Shown here one piece after another: positions 13,959 to 25,837 of a stretch of 64,000 nt of DNA. The stretch lies in NCBI GenBank assembly GCA_013365325.1, contig JABVXV010000020.1:62001-126000 (forward strand), read 5' to 3'. The notes below the pieces were generated by a model. The model was not told where the DNA came from. It saw nothing but the letters and a program-made list of their open reading frames with translations, and searched no databases. The position numbers and the translations under genes were made by a program. Source of the DNA: Dipetalonema caudispina. Lineage: Eukaryota > Nematoda > Chromadorea > Rhabditida > Onchocercidae. Each line of letters opens with the position of its first letter. Positions within the stretch are counted from its first letter, which is position 1.

Positions 13959-13981
13959 GGGGGAGGGGGAGAAAGGGGGGA
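13955..13981. other. G-rich run, potential G-quadruplex
   Basis: G-tracts of about eight, five and six separated by A and AGAAA stand out strongly from the surrounding AT-rich DNA. The long tract can supply two of the four G-runs needed for a quadruplex. Function is unknown. Confidence 0.55.
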
Positions 13982-15127
13982 GTTAAAAAAAAAAGTACCT
14001 CTTATTATTAAGAAGAGGAAATAAAATTAGACCTTTTTTTTTTTTTTTAAAAAAAAAATAATATAAAGTAACTCCTTTACAGTAATCCAAAGTGGTATGC
14101 ATTGCTTTAGAAACTATTTTAATTTACGTTGAGCGCAAAAATCCTAATGTTATTATACATTTGCTTGTTTCTTTCTTCCATTAAATTTATTTTGTTAATG
14201 TATATTTTAGTTGCTGTTGCTTGTTAGCTAATTTAAAATCTTTTTATTACAACGTTTAATGAGATTTTCAAAAAGTTTATTTTAGCAAAAATAAAATACC
14301 TAAAATTGGTTAAAAAATATTTAAATTAGTTAGAAAAAACATTAGTCAATAAAAAAAAAAAAAAAAAAAAAAACTATGGAAAAAGGAAAACATTGTCAAA
14401 AATAGGAAAATTATCAGAGTGAATAATTATACTTCGTATTAAAATTCATAAATAACTTAATTACCTTTGCTAGTTGTTGTTAGCTAGTTGATAGAAAAAG
14501 TTTTTTTTTTTTTTCTCAATTTCACTGATTTGCATATCAAGCAATTATACCTTAATGTATTTATCCAAATTTTCTCTCAATTTAATTAATGCAATTTAGA
14601 ATTTCATTTATTTTATACTTTTTTTCTTTCATTTTTGCCTGATAAGATCTAAAATATTTGTCAACAAAATTTCCACAGAGCATATCAGTTGAAACTTGAA
14701 TTATATTTACTAAGGGAAAAGAAGAAAAGAGGGAGAGAGAGAAAGTGAAAAAGAAAGAGAAAGAAAGAAATAAGCAAACAAAAATGAATTTATACTTTTT
14801 GGAGCACATAGAGAAACAAGAAAAATATTGCTATTTGATAAGATAAATTCTTCGTTTTTCAAAAATCTTTAAAAACAAAAAATAAAAAGAAGAGAAAATC
14901 TCTTTTCTCTTGTTTACTACACTTATTCCTCTTTCGACTTTCTTGCAGCCAAGTTAATAAGCCCAAGGTTAACAATTTGTTTTACCTGAATGTGATGATT
15001 TTTCCTCTACATTTATACATCAAAAAAAAAAAGTAAGAATTTTCATCGATAGAAGTTGACAAAGTTAAATGATACAGCTTAATGTTACTCTCTTTATCTC
15101 TAAAGTAATGATGTTAATTGTAACATT

Positions 15128-15156
15128 GTGTTGTTGTTGTTGTTTTTGTTGTTGTT
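15128..15156. repeat. (GTT)n microsatellite
   Basis: Interrupted GTT repeat between AT-rich flanks, upstream of the BTB gene. Confidence 0.85.
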
Positions 15157-15780
15157 ATTACTAATATCTTTTCAAAAATTTTCGCCTTCCTAAAATAATC
15201 AATGAAATATTCTCGTTTAAAAATGAAATTTATTGGAAAACATTGGATAAGCTAAAATTATTTTAACTTCTTCTAAGTTTTTACATTGAAATATTCTTTT
15301 TTTATAATTAAAATTTTGATATTATAGTAGCTTGGCTATATCTTTTTGATTTCAGATTAATTTTGCTACTGCATTTCTTGAATTTCTATTAATTCGGTAA
15401 TTAATTCCGAACAGAAGCATTAGCCATGATTATCATTTATTGTCAATTATATAATTAGTGTCGTTGTATTCATTTCATATTTTCTACTTTAATCAATGAA
15501 TTAGGAATGATAAAAACAGAATGAAAAATATCCTTTAAGTGGGCTGACATAAATTAGACTACTATGAAAATTATTTGTTGTCAAATAGAGTTATCGATGT
15601 TGAAATGAGTGAATTGAGAAGCTAAAATTGTGGTAATAAGATATATTGGAGTAAACATATATCTGACAAATTGTTTTGCTTTTATTTAGAAAATGGAAAA
15701 TTCTTCTACTCTTCTTGCGAATATTATCGTTTTGGAATTTTGACAGTAATTTCTAAAAGTTATTGTTAAACAATTTCTAT

Positions 15781-15788
15781 CATTTTAG
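15781..15788 (+). promoter_or_regulatory. Candidate spliced-leader acceptor of the BTB gene
   Basis: The sequence CATTTTAG ends two bases before the ATG at 15791, in a T-rich context. This is the arrangement expected when a nematode spliced leader is trans-spliced next to the start codon. A cis-splice from an unseen 5' UTR exon is the alternative. Confidence 0.4.
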
Positions 15789-15790
15789 TA

Positions 15791-18700
15791 ATGATCTCAG
15801 TAGTAGGAGTGACAATGGATCCTCCTTCACAACAACCACAAACATCTACATCCAATATCGAACGACCTTTTCGATTACTTGTCAAAGATCGTTTATTTAT
15901 TATCGAATCGACAATTATTGCCAAACTTTCACCTATATTTGCTGGAATTATGCTCTGTTCCGATAATAATTCATCTAATACAACTAATGATGATGATCAA
16001 CCTTTACGGGAAATTGTTGATGAAAGCAGCAACGATATTGCTACATTTTTAAATTGTTGCAGTGATGCTGATCAAATAAATGGTTAGTTCTCTCTCTCTC
16101 TCTCTCACAGCTATTTTTCTATTAAAATTTGAATTATTTCCTTGAGCAAAATTTGAATTAACCAACAAAGAAGAAATATAGGAAGTGCAATCTCTCTATT
16201 TGCAAATTTATCGTTTTGAAAGGTTCATGAATAAATTACTGATAAGAAAATCTTAAAAGAAAAGTTTCTGAAAATAATAAAATATAAAATATGAGAATAA
16301 AATTTACGATTTTTGTCCTGAAAAGGAATTTTCAATCAAAGAAAAGTGTCTCATTGTAACATCTTTGTAAAATTAAATTGGATTTTTTCATTCATACTTT
16401 TACCTATACTTTCAATTATATTTTTGAAAGGTCTTTCATTCTATCCAACTTCGTAGTATTATCTTTAATGACTATTTCTTATTGATTGAAATTTTCTTCT
16501 CAAACAAGCTCAGACGTTTTTGAGCAAAAATGCATCAATATTAATTCCTCATATACCTTTTTTACTTTCCTACATTATAACTCCTTTTCTTTTTTCCTTA
16601 CATTCAACAACGATATCAATCATCATTTTCTACAATCAATTGTTGTATTTATTCTAATAACCCTTATCCTGTGGCTTTTGCAATATGCTATTAACTCTAA
16701 TATACGAGTAGGGCTTTCGTTCAGTATTTAGGGAGTGGGATTTTCTCTTCGTCGAGAAGGACAAAATTTGTGCAATTAATATTAAACGTACATTATCAAT
16801 CAGAAATTGGCTTGAAAATATTTTTTTTTGAGGCAATTATTAGCCCTGTGTGATATTTTAGAAAGCAATTTTGCAACAGTGCTTCGCTTATCGAAAAAGT
16901 ATCAAGTAAATTCGTTGATCGAAGCTTGTGAAGAATTCATTTCCAACAAATGTAATTTGGAGTAAGTTCCAATGATTAAATACAATTTCTATATTTCCAT
17001 TTCTCATATGAAAGGATTTATTTGATGAATATAGTGTTTTTCGATTGAATAACTAGAATTGATATTTCATATAAATAACTGATAATTGTTAGTTAGCGAA
17101 AAATAATATTAAAAGTTGAACATTGATCCATTGATTTACTGAGCAATATGTTGTTTACACTGAAGAATAATGGCATGAAGAAATTCTGCTTTTTGCTAGC
17201 AAGGATAACATTTGTAATGATCTGAATTGAAATTTAAAAAATTTAATGAAGGAACATTAAAATTGTCGTCCATATAACTGATCTTAAAACTTTACTTCAT
17301 CATACAACACTCTCCATATTACTAAATCTGTCATTTGTTTTCTAATGATATCTATTTCAATCATAAACTGAAAACATCAAGGGAATTGAAATGAAAATCT
17401 TGCTGCTTATTATCAATCTAGTAACATTTTATAATGATTTCAATGATCAAATATCGGAGCTTAAATGAAAATAGCGATTTTTTTTCTGAGAGAAAAATTG
17501 TCGGACTTTTTTTTTTTTTTATGAAATTTTTAATCAAAATAATTATATATTAAGTCAATGAAGCAGCAATAAATTGTCATTAGTTGGATATTTGCAGTCT
17601 GTCTTCTTTTCAGTTTATTTATTTTTTGAAGACGAGAAATAATTAAATTTCTCAAACTCTTTTAAGATGGGAATAATTCAGGGGAAAAATACTGAGTCCA
17701 AGTAAACAGGAAATTTCAAACTGAAATAATGAAATAATCCATATTGCAACTAAAAGTAGTGTCCATTATTCCATAAAAATTAACATACGGTACACTTTTA
17801 AAGCTTTATTATCATTTTTTGATATCCTATTCCATACATTGGACAATTTTCGTTCTGCTAACAATATATATTATTTAAAAGAAGTGCTATCAGAAGTAAA
17901 AACTCTGATAAGATAATTACCTGAAGTAAATTTCATAAGATAGTAAGGTATATCAAAAGATTCCTGGTTCTGTTGATAATTTGATGAAAATGTAAAATAA
18001 TTTGCAAAATATGGAAAACATTTTTAGTGCACTGAAGGTAGATCAGGTGGTAACATTATTAATTGTAAGCAATGAATATCATCTGTGTAGAGAAGGAATG
18101 ATGAAATTAATCAGTCGGATCGCTTCTGAAGCTAGAGGTGATTTATCACGTTTAAAGTTAAGCAGATTACTACCACCACAGGTCGGTTATTCTTTTGTTT
18201 GTAATAATTTAACAGAAGCTAACGAAAGTTATGAATTAAATCATTAAATGATTAATTATTTATCTCACATGTAAAGTGTTGGAACAATTTATGATTATCT
18301 TTTCAAATTATAAAATAAATAAAATTGAAAAATTCAGTCTTTTTTTAAGATATTTAATCATTCCTAGCAATGTTTCAACACTAACAATTATTTTTTATCA
18401 CATAATGCAAAGTTTCACACCATTTAAGTTTGAATTATGTTAAATCATGAAATATTAGCAATTTAAAAATAAAAATGGTGATTTCCCAAAAAATCTTTTA
18501 AGAAATAAAAGAAAACTAAAATTTTGGAAAATTCTTTCTTTATTATTTTTTCAGTTACATAGTTCGATAATAACAACAAACTTAAATATGATTCAACTAA
18601 AAGAAATTGAATCGATGAATGGTCATCTATTCAAGATGAATCGATCCGTAACGTTGTACAGACGGATGGCTTGTGAAATGTGTAAACGAATCATTGATTC

Positions 18701-19390
18701 CGCCTATTGCGAAGGTCAAATAATACGATATGTTCTTGATTAATTTCAGTAATATTTGTTGTAATTAATTATAATTAACTTAGTTACTCACTTAAAAAAG
18801 AGTTCACTCATCCATCACTTATCTAATTAGTAATCCATTTACAGTTAACTTTTTTCAGTTTTACATTTCCGTTACTTATCGTATTGAGTTAGTTTACTTT
18901 TGGCCAACATTAATTTTCGCTGTCATTTAATGATTCAGAAAGGTTTTTTCTAAAAATTTTGGTACTCTCATCTATACAAAATATGAAATGAAATAATTAT
19001 TCAAGTAATTTTATTTTTATTTCAGAACATTAACTGAAATAAGAGATTTAATGATGATATACATAGTATGATCGATAATTCTGTTGCAATTCACCGCAAA
19101 CTTTTCGTGCTTAAACTTTCGTTTCCTCTTTTCTTCATGAACAAAACTTCTCTCGAAATTTTCTAATCTGAAATTACTGCCAAAAATTTGCATTGGTGAG
19201 CCGCAATGCAGTAAAGAAATTAAGTTGCAAAATTTAGTCGGATTTGAATAAAAATTGAAAATTTCTTCCTGCAGGCTGCAAAAAAGCATTTTGCAAAGAT
19301 CATTGGACTCGAAATAAATGCACAAGCGATTATGGACAGCATATGATGGATGAAATCCGACAAAATTTGGTAGAATTGGAATATGAATAA
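15791..19390 (+). CDS. BTB/POZ domain protein with C-terminal Cys/His cluster
   Basis: Five exons (15791-16082, 16862-16961, 18028-18181, 18555-18714, 19275-19390) join in phase to 273 residues. The N-terminal half reads like a BTB/POZ fold: RPFRLLVKDRLFIIES, then a low-complexity Asn/Asp insert, then NFATVLRLSKKYQVNSLIEA and CEEFISNKCNL, the typical last helices of BTB. A helical BACK-like stretch follows. The C-terminus carries CxxC-x8-CxxC-x4-CxxH-x5-C (around MACEMCK to HWTRNKC), a likely metal-binding site. Many BTB proteins are CUL3 adaptors or scaffolds, but no specific role can be assigned from sequence and I do not recognise an orthologue. The start is supported by a strong acceptor two bases upstream; a second in-frame ATG lies at 15824. 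Confidence 0.8.
16089..16106. repeat. (CT)n microsatellite
   Basis: Short CT repeat at the start of the first intron of the BTB gene. Confidence 0.85.
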
Positions 19391-21384
19391 TAACGAAGCA
19401 TGATATTTTTTTTTTTTCAATAGAGTAACGAAATTTTTGTGCTACTTGCCCCTATTTATTTAATTTAAACATGAGATGAAATTTGGAAATTGTTGAAATT
19501 ACTCAGTTAATGTCTCTGACTTCTAAACTACAAGATACAAGAATGATGTGTAAAAGTTAAAAACTTTTAACACTCAAAAGTCAAAAACTTTTCCCAATTT
19601 TTAATGTTTAATAGTGTCCGTTTTAGTTTTTTTTTTTCGCCTAATTTAGATTTCTTGTAAATTGTCATATCATCATTTAGCATTTCTCACTTATTTTTAT
19701 GTTTTAGATCAAAATTCAGAAGGATAAAATAATTTAGAAGTACTCGACAGAGGGATAATGCAAGCAAAAATTCACAGAAATGGCCTGATTTCTAGCTTTT
19801 TTGACCTTCTCTTGCAGAAATTAAAAATTATAAAATTAGGTCAAAATTTTATGGACGCTTTTACAGTCATCATCTGTTATTGCAATAATTTTGTATTTGT
19901 ACCATATATTTCGATGTGAAAAATTTTGTTCCTATAATCACCTTAATTTAATTAAGGGAATTTGTGAAATTGTTTTTTGCTTCAGCAGATACTTCATTTA
20001 TCACATTATTATTGGAATTGAAATTCTTGCTAAAATAAAGTTATTTACTTTCAATTCGTCTTTCTATGCTTCAATTTAAAAAATAGTTACCAACAAGAAG
20101 GGAGTAAAGAGAAAATAAGTTAAAATTAATCACAAAGTGGCTAACATCTTCAGTTATAATCGATGACCGTTATGCCATTTTTGAGGTTTAACGGAAGGCT
20201 TTATTAAACTAAAATAATAATTTCATTAGAAAAATTGGATAGATAGACTAAGAACTGATAATAGAAAATAGGTTCGCCCGTTATCATCACCGATTATGAT
20301 AGATTAATTTTTGGAAAAAAATTTGACGATATGCTCTGATTATACTTCATATGGTTCAACTTGATGTTACGATTCAGATTATCATCCTAATCACCCTGCG
20401 ATATTTTGTTTCCCGATTTTCATGATATTTCCTCTTAATTAAAGTGATGCAATATTCCCGTCTTGTACTAATTTTCTCTCTCTCTCTCGGGTTTTTATCA
20501 TTTTTATATGTTACATCGTGGAACGGGAGAAATTTTTACTGTGTATCATTGTGTTAAAATTCGACGAAATAATGGCATTGCGAGAACTCTCACTTGACCT
20601 CATTTTTCACCTCTATCATCCACCAAAACAATGATGTTCCCATAATACCGAGAAACGAATGTATTATCATGCCCCACTGGTTTGATCTTTTTTTTTTTTT
20701 TGAAATTAATTAAATTCCCATTGAGATCATTTCCCAAAAGGTATCTTTCATGAGAAAATAAATGACTGATTATATTTGTTTACGTAACGCGATCTATAAT
20801 ACTGTTGTGGAATGTTATGTTAAGTTACCTAGACTAGCCCTCATATCAAATTCAGAAATCGTTTTTTACTAAAAGCAGAAAGATTGAACTATGCAGTTCA
20901 ACCTGATTTAGGTGATACTCATATTTCTTATAGCTGAGACCACCCTTTAACAAGTTACAAAAGTTTTAAAAAATGATTTAGTAATTAGTCATGTCGTATT
21001 CCAGCTTTTCGATTGCATTTTTTTTTTTTATATTTCTGCTGTAAGAAAAAATTTTCGCCTGCAGAAGTCCATTGCAAGAATGCAATAACCAATTTGGTTG
21101 ATTAATTCTATTTTTTTTTTGTGATTCATGAAATGGTTGAACTAAAATTTGAAATCGATTTTGTAATTATTCTTCTATTAATTTGTAATATGAAATTCCA
21201 ACAAGTCTTAAAATCTTCGACATCATTTATAAATTTCTTTTGAATTATTAGCTGTAAGAAATCACTTAATATCAGTTGTAAATTGTTTTTTTTTTTTCTG
21301 CTCCTGATCATATTCTCAATATTGTAGGCAAAGTTTGCATATATTTAATCCACTGGAAAGACTTGAATTATCAAGATAATCAAT
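19391..21384. other. Intergenic region between the BTB and EXPERA-like genes
   Basis: AT-rich, with chance frames only. Contains a short CT repeat near 20475 and several T-runs. BTB 3' UTR and the promoter of the next gene presumably lie here. Confidence 0.55.
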
Positions 21385-24300
21385 ATGCGAGACGATCATT
21401 GCAATCGACGTAATTTATCAATGTCACGATGGATCCGAATCTGGCTTAAAATTTCAACAATAATCTGTAGCTTGGATGTTGCTTATACTATGCTTCGTCC
21501 ACATACCCTTCGGGGTAATACATTGGGAATCTTCTACGAATTATGTTCGTTTTACTCAACAACATTTCTCTTTAATTTATTCACACACACACACACACAC
21601 ACACATACACACACACACACATACACACAGACGCATTTATAATTAATGAAATAGATGAATTGACTAATCTCTCTCGAAAAATTTAGGGTTTAAGAATCAA
21701 TTTCTGAAGAATTTCTTTGAGAATCAATTTCTTATTTGATAAAATAATCGATATGCAAAACAACTCTCTTATGTATATTCAGTGGACTGATGATTTGAAT
21801 TTTGATTGATCTCATAATTCAAATCCTTCTGAAAGCATTTTCTATGAAATAGTACTTGAAAAGGTAGCTGATCTCTATCGATCCATAAATTTTTCGTAAG
21901 GAATCGGTAGATTCTTCTGTTCCATTGATACTTGAGTGCATAGAAACTTTTTTTTCTAAACCTTTAATTTCATTTTTTTACTCAGACTAATTAGTTACGT
22001 GAAAGGTTTCGTTGACCTTCATGCTTCTTGTGCTGTCATGACAATGAAGTAGGGGCGCTAAAATGGTTCACTTAAGCTTTAAAAATTCTGAAAAAGTAAA
22101 CTGCTCTTTGCTACACTGATCCAGTCTTCTGTTTTCTGATTACAGGATTGAAATCGAGACCGGAAACAATGTTGGAAGGAGACTGTGTAGAAACTTTGTC
22201 TGAGGATTGAATATTGATAGAAATAATTCTACTAGCATTTCCAACAACAACAACAAAATCATCTTGTTGGGGAGAAAATTGATGTCGAATGATTTTCTTC
22301 TATATTTCACAAAAATTATTATGAGATTATAATTTTATAATATTTAATTTGCTGCTACAGGGAATATCTATAGTGACATTGATTTGAGATATGCTACAAC
22401 CAATGATATCGTTACAATGGCTACTGGGCGATTGATGATCATCGAGATAATTTTGAATATTGTTGCACTCTATTTGGTAAATCTTATTTACATAAAAATT
22501 GAACTCTTTAGAATTCTTTTTCAATTAGGCTGACAATTAACAGTAATAATATTTCGACTAATGTTCTTATCACTTATTAATTAGCTGATGAGGTAAAATG
22601 TACCGGTTTTACTTATCAAAATGAACATCGGCGAGATTTAATAAAAATTTAAAGTAGAATTATTAAAATGGAGCTGAATGACAACAATTTTGATTTAAAT
22701 TCCGCTTTATCGAGTTCGAAAATAAAACTGAAAAAAGTTGCAAGTTATATTTATTTTGTTTTTTTGGCATTCATATTTGTATGAAGTCGCAGAAAAATAG
22801 AAATGAATTTGAAAGAACTTATTTCATCAGAAAAGTTTCGTTTGCTAATAACAAAATTGACATTTGAGCGAAAATGAAAGTTCACGATATGCAGAATTGG
22901 ATAAATGTTGAACTTGCTGAATTTATTAAAATGTTAAATTTACTTCCAAAAACAAATTGTACAACTTGATTTATCAAAAAACACTGATTTTTTTTTACGA
23001 TTCACCAACACATCTACTTTCATGAAATTTATACCACAAATTAATTTCAGTTTGAAATTGAATTTAATGTTGCTGATAATTACTTTTAGGTTGTTAAATT
23101 TCATGACCTCCTTTTTACTGTTATTCACCTGTTCATCTTTAACTCTTGAACCCTTATGTTGATAAGTTTCATGATGAATATGGGTTATCGTCGAGTCTCG
23201 ACAAACTTCTCTAGATTACCTTTTTTAGAAGAATCAATTGCAAATAATTTTCAGGAACACTTAGAATCATTGCCCTCATTCTGGCAGAATTTATGCTCTT
23301 GCTAGCTAATTCTCAAGGTTGAAATTTCAGAAGAGTTACAACATCAATGTCGGAAACTTCAACAAATTGCTTCAAATAAGCAGAAGTAAACAAAAGTTAA
23401 AATAGAGGAAATTTTATTTTTTCAGTGTCGAGATTATCCACATCATGCTAAGTTAACTGCTTTTCTGACAAGTGCATTCGTCTTCTGGAAAACTCTTCTT
23501 TACATGACAATGTTTATCGCACCACCACAAGGTTTGTTATCCTTTTTTTCTTTAATCTTTCAAAGAAAACAATATGATACTGAAACTATTTCATATATTT
23601 CTACAACATAGCAATTTAATGCCAACTAATATTATTTATGTTCATTGTGAAAATTATAATTAAATGTTCAAAATGAATTTTAAATGAAGAAAATAATTCA
23701 TCGATTATCGATTATTACGTTTGAGCAAGAATTCGAGTCGTGAACTTTCAAACTTTTGATTAAATTAGGATTGCCGGATCGTGTAAGCTACATGCAAAAC
23801 AGATAATATAAATTTGAAGGAGCAGGAAAAAAAGAATGACATAATAATTTCAGATGCATATTTGTATTTATTATTCAAATACCACTTCAACAGTTCACTT
23901 AATTGTTTTCATCATATTTTTCACAACTTCAAAACAGCCATACAATTAATTTGTAATATGAGAACTGCAATAAATGCAGCATTTTTATTTTTTCATTTAT
24001 ACATTTCTATCTCTGCTCTTTCTATCAACATTTCCTAATCTTACTTATTTCTCGAGTAATTTATCGAGAAGTAAATGAGATGATGTATTTTTCCTTCGAT
24101 ATCATTTTGAATATGACGATGATAAGTGAAATTTGAATATTGTATAGCATGATAGATTACATACACTTATTAAATTTAGTTATTTACCTTCTTTGACCTT
24201 CTCAAAGCTCTTGTAGATATACCTGAAATGACCTTAAAAACAGTCAAATATATTTTGATAACAAATGGAAAATGCAAAAATGGTGCAATATTCTTGCATC

Positions 24301-25837
24301 GTTTCATCTTCAGTACTTAATTTTGAATTCAAAATTTTCCTACAAAATTTACTCATAGTCATTTTGGAGCTAAGTGAAAATTCAGATGTAAAATTTTTAA
24401 CCAATTTTGTCAAGGAATTTTGCTTCATTATCTTACCAAACAACAAGTCGAAAGAAGAAAAGACTAAAAATTTTTATTAAATTTTGATTGTTATTCATTT
24501 ATCGCTTCGCACTTAACTCATTGACAAAGATTTGTAATTTTACTGAAGAAGTTCTTCAACTATGACATGTCTTCGATCGCTACGAAAAAGAGAATCTATA
24601 ATGAATTCATTTTTATTAATTGCGAGAAAAATTATCTATGATTTTATTGTATCAATCGAATTTTCATTTCTAGATTGAAGTTTTTTTTTTTTACATTTAA
24701 AAGAGAGAGATAAAGAGATGTGTTTGTTAAATTAAAATCGAAAATTTTCACATATTCACAACTTGTTACTATCTGTTAGAGAAATTTGCATACTTCAATA
24801 GATGGTGGTTTTGTAGATAGCATCTCGGTTATTCCGCGGAAGTTACCCAATTGTATGTCACAATAAGATATTCAGACCGGTTGATTGGATTCATTTATAA
24901 AAGTACTTCATATAAAGTAAGAACTAATCCAAAATGTCACCATTCCAAATTTCAATAGAAACTTTTGTTACAAATATTTCAGTTATAGCTGAAGGATGTA
25001 TTGCACATAATAATGCTGAATATATCGAGTGAATGAATATAAAAGTTTAAGGAATCGTAAACAAAATAAAGTAGGTAAAATAAATCGAACGATTTAACAA
25101 TTAAACAGGCCAAAAATCTTTCTTGATAAATTAATTTTCAAAATGTTGTTATCATCAAGAAACGAACTTTACGGATTGACAATTTATGAGAATCAATTAC
25201 TGATCCTGTTTAGTGTTTGTTAGAAAGCTTGTTTAATTTTAATTAAATATCTTGAGATGACTTAAATTGAAATGTCAAACACATCAGAGAAAAACGAAAA
25301 TGATATAAGAAAATGTTTTGATAATTTTTGAAACGAAAATATTCCTTCCAGTAATCAATGTCATCAAAGCTTTTATCAAGAATTTCCGCATTTCTGCGAT
25401 GTAATTTAAGAAGGCATGGGATATGTAATGTTGATTAAATAGTTAATCTAAATTACAAAAAATACATAAAACATGAAAATACGACCAACCAATTTGATGC
25501 CGATACTTTCATTTTGATATTAAAATAGATCAGAAAAGAGTTTGTATTTGACCTTTAAGTGAGTTAAAAATAAATTATTTCTGTCTTTGTAATCCTTTCG
25601 ATTTTTAGAAAAATTAAATAAACATTCTGCAATCTATTTCCATATAGTTGGTTCTTATAGGTCTTCAACAATTAATTTATCACTATCCATATTTCAGGGT
25701 CATTTAATTATTTGGCTGAATCAGCTGGCATATGGAAGCAAGTGTTCATTTTCTGGCTCCCTGATCTTGTATGGTGCTTTGTTCCATTGGCTGTTATAAT
25801 GCATTTATGGAGTGATTTGGCCGATCCAAACGCATAA
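21385..25837 (+). CDS. EXPERA/emopamil-binding-like multi-pass membrane protein
   Basis: Four exons (21385-21514, 22361-22476, 23426-23531, 25698-25837) join in phase to 163 residues. The protein is strongly hydrophobic, with about four membrane spans. It has landmarks of EXPERA proteins (EBP sterol isomerase, TMEM97, fungal emopamil-binding-like proteins): DVAYTMLRPHTLRGG near the start, DIDLRYATNDIVTM, a KTLLYMTMF span, and FWLPDLVWCFVPLAVIMHL near the end. Members sit in the endoplasmic reticulum and bind or isomerise sterols or other lipids. Nematodes are sterol auxotrophs, so a strict sterol-isomerase role is not assumed. The chosen ATG gives a 163-residue product; an internal ATG 12 codons later is possible. 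Introns are long (0.8-2.2 kb) and the first holds a CA repeat. Confidence 0.65.
21582..21630. repeat. (CA)n microsatellite
   Basis: Slightly interrupted CA repeat in intron 1 of the EXPERA-like gene. Confidence 0.95.

Larger units (their letters stand above)
12690..14372. repeat. Cluster of long A- and T-runs, some facing as inverted repeats
   Basis: T-runs occur near 12.70, 13.38, 13.74 and 14.04 kb and an A-run near 14.35 kb. At 13167-13212 an AACAAAG-T-run faces an A-run-CTTTGTT, forming a perfect snap-back. Run lengths in such tracts are unreliable in assemblies. Confidence 0.75.
9730..15790. other. 6-kb gene-poor, homopolymer-rich region
   Basis: No conserved coding exon could be found on either strand. 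The stretch is very AT-rich and carries a 45-bp direct repeat near 12.3 kb, a perfect 12-bp inverted repeat near 12.57 kb, a 51-bp tandem repeat plus G-rich run near 13.9 kb, and many A- and T-runs between 12.7 and 14.4 kb. Part of it should be promoter DNA for the BTB gene that follows. Confidence 0.6.
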
